Shown here one piece after another: positions 6,362-11,878 of a stretch of 11,878 bases of DNA. The first letter of the stretch is position 1. Every line of letters begins with the position of its first letter. The stretch spans positions 1 to 11,878 of the forward strand of contig CAMURM010000022.1 in the NCBI GenBank assembly GCA_947097535.1. Reading direction: 5' to 3'. This stretch comes from an uncultured Selenomonas sp. Its GTDB lineage: Bacteria > Bacillota > Negativicutes > Selenomonadales > Selenomonadaceae. Made by a program: the position numbers and the translations under genes. The notes under the pieces are model-generated. The model was not told the origin of the DNA. It made no database searches and saw only the letters and a program-made list of their open reading frames with translations.

Positions 6362-8424
6362 GCAAGGATTTGTTGTTGGAAATCGGTACGGAGGAGATCC
6401 CGGCACATGCGATGCCGGGCATGCTCAGGGAGCTTGCTGAAAATGCCGAAAAGGCACTCGATGAGCTGCGCCTTGCACACGGTGCGGTAAGGACGCTCGG
6501 CACGCCGCGCCGCCTCGCGCTCATCGTCGAGGCGCTCGCCGAAAAGCAGGCGGACATCGCGGAGGAAAAGCGCGGCCCGTCCGTACAGGTGGCTTTTGAT
6601 GCCGCAGGCAAGCCGACGAAGGCGGCGGAGGGCTTCGCGCGCGGGCAGGGAATCAAGGCGGAGGATCTCGTAACGCGGGACGGCTACGTCTACGCGCTTG
6701 TGCAGGAAGCGGGGGAAAGCGCCGAAAAGGTGCTGGAAAAGCTCCTGCCCGAGCTCATCTGCAATCTTTCCCTGCCGAACAGCATGCGCTGGGGGGATCT
6801 CGACTTCCGCTTCATTCGCCCCTTGCGCTGGCTCGTCGCCCTCTACGGCGAAGCGGTCGTGCCCTTTGAACTGGCGCGCGTCAAGAGCGGCAATACGTCG
6901 CGCGGCCATCGCTTCCTGAGCACGGGCGACTTCACGATCTCGGATGCCGCACATTATGACGAGGCATGCGAGAAGGCCTTCGTCATCGTTGATCCCGCGC
7001 GCCGCAAGACATTGATCGAGGCGGGGCTTGTCGAAGAGGCGAAAGCGCACGGCGGCACGGCGGAGATCACGCCGGATCTTCTCGAAGAGGTGCTGTACCT
7101 CGTCGAGTACCCGACCGTGCTCTCGGGCAGCTTTGAGGACAAGTACCTCGCGCTGCCGCCCGACGCCGTCATCACGCCGATGCGCGACCATCAGCGCTAC
7201 TTCCCCGTGAAGGCGGCGGACGGCACGCTCCTGCCGCTCTTCCTCACGGTACGCAACGGCGGCAAGGAACACCTCGAAACGGTGCAGCACGGCAACGAGC
7301 GCGTGCTGCGCGCCCGCCTCGCCGACGCGCAGTTCTTCTTCGATGAGGACAGGAAGAAGAGCCTCGAAGAACATATGGAAAAGCTCAAGACCGTCGTCTT
7401 CCAGGAAGGTCTCGGCACGGTCTACGACAAGTCGCTGCGCCTCGAAAAGCTCGCTGGCAGGATCGCCGACGCTGCCCATGCCTCTGAGGCAGAAAAGAAG
7501 GCGGCGATGCGTGCAGCTCGTCTTTCCAAGGCAGATCTCGTGACGGGCATGGTCACGGAGTTCACGGAGCTGCAGGGCGTCATGGGCAAGGAATACGCGC
7601 GCCTCGACGGCGAAGGCGAGGCGGTCGCCCTTGCCATCGACGAGCACTACATGCCGCGCTTCGCGGGCGATGATTTGCCGAAGACGCGCGAGGGACTCTT
7701 TGTTAGCCTTGCGGACAAGATGGACAACATCGTCGCGACGTTCAGCCGCGGGCTCATCCCGACGGGTTCGCAGGATCCCTTCGCGCTGCGCCGCCAGGCG
7801 CTCGGCATGGTGCACAGCATCATCGAGGCGGGGCTCACCCTTTCGCTCTGCGAGCTCGTCGGCTGGACGATGGATCTCCTCAACATCAAAGACGAAGCGG
7901 TACGAGAGAAGATGCAGGCGGACGTCGCCGACTTCATGCGCCTGCGCCTCAAGAATGTGCTCGCGGAAGAGGGCGTTCGCTACGACATTGCCGATGCCGT
8001 CCTCGGTGACATCGACGATATGAGCCGCGTGCTTCTCGCGGCGAAGGCGCTCGAAGAGCAGCTCGCTGCCCCCGACATGGCAGGCGCCGTGCAGGCGTTC
8101 GTGCGCGTGGCAAACCTCGCGGCGAAGGCGCAGGATACAGAGGTGCATGTCGACGCGGCGCTCTTTGAGACGGAAGAGGAAAGGGAACTGATGAAAGCCT
8201 ACACCTCCGCGAAGAGCGCGGCGGGAAGCCTCCTCGAAGCGCGCGACTACGTCGGCGCCATCGACGACTTCAAGGATCTCGCCGAGCCGATCAACGCCTT
8301 CTTCGACGGCGTCATGGTCATGGCGGACGACGCGGCTCTGCGCAGGAATCGCCTCGCTCTCTTGAAGGGCATCGACACCCTCCTGCGCGAAGTCGCCGAC
8401 TTCAGCAAGATCGTGCAGGCGTAG
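6358..8424 (+). CDS. glyS: Glycyl-tRNA synthetase beta subunit
   Basis: The beta subunit partners GlyQ and supplies most tRNA binding, including the C-terminal anticodon-binding domain. The product is 688 residues, usual for bacterial GlyS. The N-terminus LLLEIGTEEIPAHAMPGML is diagnostic. The central HD-like region is seen around residues 391-410 (KADLVTGMVTEFTELQGVMG) and continues into a conserved stretch ending in GSQDPFALRRQALG. The C-terminal helices end in a normal anticodon-binding domain with DDFKDLAEPINAFFDGVMVM. ATG 6358 was chosen because it overlaps the glyQ stop as ATGA and follows the purine-rich AAGAGGGGGG (6341-6350) by seven bases. Upstream in-frame codons are only the glyQ region read in another frame. 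The gene is intact and ends shortly before a hairpin terminator. Confidence 0.97.
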   Translation: MSKDLLLEIGTEEIPAHAMPGMLRELAENAEKALDELRLAHGAVRTLGTPRRLALIVEALAEKQADIAEEKRGPSVQVAFDAAGKPTKAAEGFARGQGIKAEDLVTRDGYVYALVQEAGESAEKVLEKLLPELICNLSLPNSMRWGDLDFRFIRPLRWLVALYGEAVVPFELARVKSGNTSRGHRFLSTGDFTISDAAHYDEACEKAFVIVDPARRKTLIEAGLVEEAKAHGGTAEITPDLLEEVLYLVEYPTVLSGSFEDKYLALPPDAVITPMRDHQRYFPVKAADGTLLPLFLTVRNGGKEHLETVQHGNERVLRARLADAQFFFDEDRKKSLEEHMEKLKTVVFQEGLGTVYDKSLRLEKLAGRIADAAHASEAEKKAAMRAARLSKADLVTGMVTEFTELQGVMGKEYARLDGEGEAVALAIDEHYMPRFAGDDLPKTREGLFVSLADKMDNIVATFSRGLIPTGSQDPFALRRQALGMVHSIIEAGLTLSLCELVGWTMDLLNIKDEAVREKMQADVADFMRLRLKNVLAEEGVRYDIADAVLGDIDDMSRVLLAAKALEEQLAAPDMAGAVQAFVRVANLAAKAQDTEVHVDAALFETEEERELMKAYTSAKSAAGSLLEARDYVGAIDDFKDLAEPINAFFDGVMVMADDAALRRNRLALLKGIDTLLREVADFSKIVQA

Positions 8425-8457
8425 GGAGAAAACGGCTCTTTATCAAATGTTTTGATT

Positions 8458-8497
8458 GCCCCCCGCTGGATATGATATATCTAAGCGGGGGCATTTC
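8458..8497 (+). terminator. Probable intrinsic terminator after glyS
   Basis: CCCCCGCT (8460-8467) pairs with AGCGGGGG (8484-8491). The stem continues past a one-base bulge as GGATAT/ATATCT around a three-base loop, giving about 14 pairs. The 3' tract is weak (CATTTCT), so termination may be incomplete. A second small inverted repeat, ATCAAA-TGT-TTTGAT (8442-8456), lies just before it. Confidence 0.65.
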
Positions 8498-8561
8498 TAT
8501 GTCGATCCATCGCATATTGGTCGCTGAATTTATCGTTGCTGCCTTAAATCGTTTGAACGTC

Positions 8562-8590
8562 TAGATAAAGCAAACAATCGGTGCTATAAT
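8562..8590 (+). promoter_or_regulatory. Promoter of the Rpn-like nuclease gene
   Basis: A perfect -10 TATAAT (8585-8590), extended by TGC (8582-8584), lies 17 bases after TAGATA (8562-8567, 4 of 6 to the -35 consensus). Transcription would start near 8597, about 30 bases before the start codon. The gene therefore looks like an independent unit rather than a tail of glyQS. Confidence 0.7.
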
Positions 8591-8626
8591 GAAAAAAACA
8601 CTCTGTTGCAGCAAGGAGACGACACT

Positions 8627-9619
8627 ATGCCGGAAAATCCCGCGCCGCCCTATCAGAATCCGACGTATGATCAGCATGCCAGGCGACTGCTTTCGCAAAG
8701 AGCCATCATGGCACGACTCCTCAAACGAACCGTGCCCGAGTTCAAAGATGTCGCGATCTCTGATATCGCTGAGAAATACATCGAAGGAACGCCGCAGATC
8801 AGTGAGATCCCACTTGATCGTGATATGACGAACGTTGCCAGAAGTATTCAGACGACGCCAAAGGAATTTTTTGGTGATGCCACAGAAAGCCTCGGTATCA
8901 CGGAAGGTTGGATTCGCTTCGACATCCTCTTCCACGCACGAGTTCCACGCTCGGGCGAGCTCGTTACATTGATCATCAACGTCGAAGCCCAGCGTACACA
9001 AAAGCGTTCAAAGCTCGGCTATGCCATCCTGCGACGTGCCATCTACTACGCGAGCCGTCTGATTTCGGCGCAGAAGGAAACGGAGTTTACAGGCTCGTCA
9101 TATGATGATATAAAAAAAGTCTACACGATCTGGCTCTGCATGGACGCGCCCGACGGCAAAAGTGCAATCAATCGCTATGATCTCAATGAACATCACATTC
9201 TGAATGACCACAAAGAGAATCGTGCGGATTATGACTTAATGAGCGTCATCACGATTTATTTGGGAGAAGAGCGACAGAGCGATGAGGATTGGCTCATTCG
9301 CTTCCTGCGAATCTTATTCAAGGATACGAAAACGCCGCTGATGGAGAAGCGGCAGCTTCTTAAAGATGAATTTGACATGGATACGAGTGTAGACATGGAA
9401 GAGGAGTTGATGACGATGTGCAATCTGAGTACGAGGATTTACGAGCAGGGGATAGAGCAGGGAATAGAGCAGGGAATAGAGCAGGGTCGAGAAGAGAAAA
9501 CGGTCGATATTATCGTGAACATGTTACGCAGCAAGTTGCCGCTTGAGACCATCGTGCAGATCTCGGAGTATCCCATCGAAAAGATAAAAGAAATTGCTCG
9601 AATGCATAGCTTGCTCTGA
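8627..9619 (+). CDS. Rpn-like PD-(D/E)XK nuclease / transposase-associated protein
   Basis: A 330-residue protein of the Rpn/PDDEXK_2 type, a group tied to recombination-promoting DNA nucleases and often annotated as putative transposases. The core reads RFDILF with D99, then INVEAQ with E120 and Q122, which fits the D...ExQ form of the PD-(D/E)XK active site. The N-terminal part (EFKDVAISDIAEKYIEG) and the C-terminal tail with EQGI repeats (residues 273-288) followed by a short helical segment are also typical of the group. ATG 8627 follows AAGGAG (8613-8618) by eight bases; a TTG at 8606 is upstream of that site and rejected. The gene uses visibly more A/T-rich codons than glyS and uvrB, suggesting recent gain. 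It stands alone with its own promoter, and no partner or target gene is adjacent. The family call is good, but its biological role is not known from this context. Confidence 0.85.
   Translation: MPENPAPPYQNPTYDQHARRLLSQRAIMARLLKRTVPEFKDVAISDIAEKYIEGTPQISEIPLDRDMTNVARSIQTTPKEFFGDATESLGITEGWIRFDILFHARVPRSGELVTLIINVEAQRTQKRSKLGYAILRRAIYYASRLISAQKETEFTGSSYDDIKKVYTIWLCMDAPDGKSAINRYDLNEHHILNDHKENRADYDLMSVITIYLGEERQSDEDWLIRFLRILFKDTKTPLMEKRQLLKDEFDMDTSVDMEEELMTMCNLSTRIYEQGIEQGIEQGIEQGREEKTVDIIVNMLRSKLPLETIVQISEYPIEKIKEIARMHSLL
9443..9490 (+). repeat. Four 12-bp in-frame tandem repeats in the Rpn-like gene
   Basis: Units start at 9443, 9455, 9467 and 9479: GAGCAGGGGATA, GAGCAGGGAATA twice, then GAGCAGGGTCGA. 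Each encodes EQGI (EQGR in the last). Units two and three are identical. Unit gain or loss would change protein length by four residues without a frameshift. Confidence 0.9.
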
Positions 9620-9731
9620 TCAGATAGAAAAGCAGCGGATAAACAAAATTGACGCCGCGGCGGGTAAGATTTACGACTCTGCGTCCAAAGTGGCGGTAGA
9701 AGCGCAGAATGTAGGCTCTTTGGGGGGCTGA
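9618..9731 (+). pseudogene. Possible 3' remnant of an unidentified gene
   Basis: One frame stays open through the end of the Rpn-like gene and on to TGA at 9729-9731. From about 9645 it reads KIDAAAGKIYDSASKVA and then VEAQNVGSLGG, with codons (GCC GCG GCG, AAG, TAC GAC) like those of the GC-rich resident genes and unlike the preceding Rpn-like gene. There is no start codon with a ribosome site. It may be the tail of a gene lost when the Rpn-like gene arrived, or chance. I do not recognise the protein; the alanine- and lysine-rich amphipathic pattern suggests a helix. Confidence 0.3.
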
Positions 9732-9767
9732 AGTGATGGACTAAAACAGAGCAGGGAGGTATGCAAG

Positions 9768-9791
9768 ATGGATTTTGCCCTTTCGATATAA
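9768..9791 (+). CDS. Micro-ORF of 7 codons with a strong ribosome site upstream of uvrB
   Basis: AGGGAGG (9753-9759) lies eight bases before ATG 9768, which opens a frame MDFALSI ending at TAA 9789-9791. The ribosome site is as good as those of the real genes. It could be a leader peptide or the surviving start of a deleted gene. Its stop overlaps the TATAAT proposed as a uvrB promoter. Function is unknown and the evidence is only the site and spacing. Confidence 0.25.
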   Translation: MDFALSI

Positions 9792-9792
9792 T
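9787..9792 (+). promoter_or_regulatory. uvrB: Candidate -10 box for uvrB
   Basis: A perfect TATAAT lies 80 bases before the uvrB start, but no good -35 sits 16-18 bases upstream (17-base spacing gives CAAGAT). Transcripts from here would carry a GC-rich hairpin, GCGCCG-GAAT-CGGCGC (9826-9841), in the untranslated leader. No LexA/DinR-type box is seen nearby. Confidence 0.35.
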
Positions 9793-9871
9793 GAGAGTAG
9801 TATTTGACACAAACAGAACCGTGCGGCGCCGGAATCGGCGCATGGTAGAGATCATATAGGGAGGCGCGTGT

Positions 9872-11878
<2,007 letters not shown>

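Noticed and set aside
6328..8148. Long 606-codon open frame on the minus strand opposite glyS
   Set aside because: It is the antisense shadow of a GC-rich, codon-biased gene; its composition is Arg/Glu/Leu-rich and no ribosome site or family motif is visible.
8499..8564. 21-codon ORF between the glyS terminator and the Rpn promoter
   Set aside because: Its only possible ribosome site is inside the terminator stem, and the frame ends at the next promoter; nothing recognisable in the translation.
8564..9650. Similar GATAAA-CAAA words flanking the Rpn-like gene (8564-8578 and 9638-9650), possible target duplication
   Set aside because: Imperfect, AT-rich and short; likely chance without an empty-site comparison.
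9804..9809. Perfect TTGACA upstream of uvrB
   Set aside because: No -10-like hexamer 16-18 bases downstream; that stretch is the GC-rich hairpin.
9793..9871. Search for a LexA/DinR SOS box before uvrB
   Set aside because: GAAC occurs once (9816-9819) without a matching GTTC at the needed distance.

Overview
The window comes from a bacterial chromosome with GC-rich, strongly codon-biased genes, all on the + strand. Pyruvate:ferredoxin oxidoreductase points to an anaerobe. A two-subunit glycyl-tRNA synthetase under a T-box leader is typical of Firmicutes. High GC together with these traits suggests a Negativicute, perhaps a Selenomonas relative. That placement is an inference from gene content and style; no search was run.

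Layout. (1) 1-1334: the 3' part of a pyruvate:ferredoxin oxidoreductase gene (first part outside the window), closed by a strong intrinsic terminator. (2) 1403-5021: a promoter with a Fur-box-like sequence just downstream, then two translationally coupled genes for half-size ABC transporters that should form a heterodimer; substrate unknown. (3) 5044-8497: a promoter and long glycine T-box leader, then glyQ and glyS overlapping by ATGA and ending in a hairpin terminator. Between Stem I and Stem III of the leader sits a 127-bp inverted-repeat element that looks like a MITE or snap-back repeat. (4) 8562-9619: a gene with its own promoter and visibly lower GC, encoding a PD-(D/E)XK nuclease of the Rpn/transposase-associated type, with four 12-bp tandem repeats near its 3' end. 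(5) 9620-9871: a mixed intergenic stretch with a coding-like remnant, a micro-ORF with a good ribosome binding site, a TATAAT box and a GC-rich hairpin. (6) 9872-11878: uvrB, which runs off the window a few residues short of the usual length.

Most genes are housekeeping: central anaerobic carbon metabolism, glycine charging of tRNA and excision repair. The accessory features are the ABC pair, the Rpn-like gene and the small repeat in the riboswitch. I see no CRISPR array, tRNA, rRNA, phage gene or clear defence system. The best candidate for something undescribed is the hairpin element inside an apparently intact T-box riboswitch.
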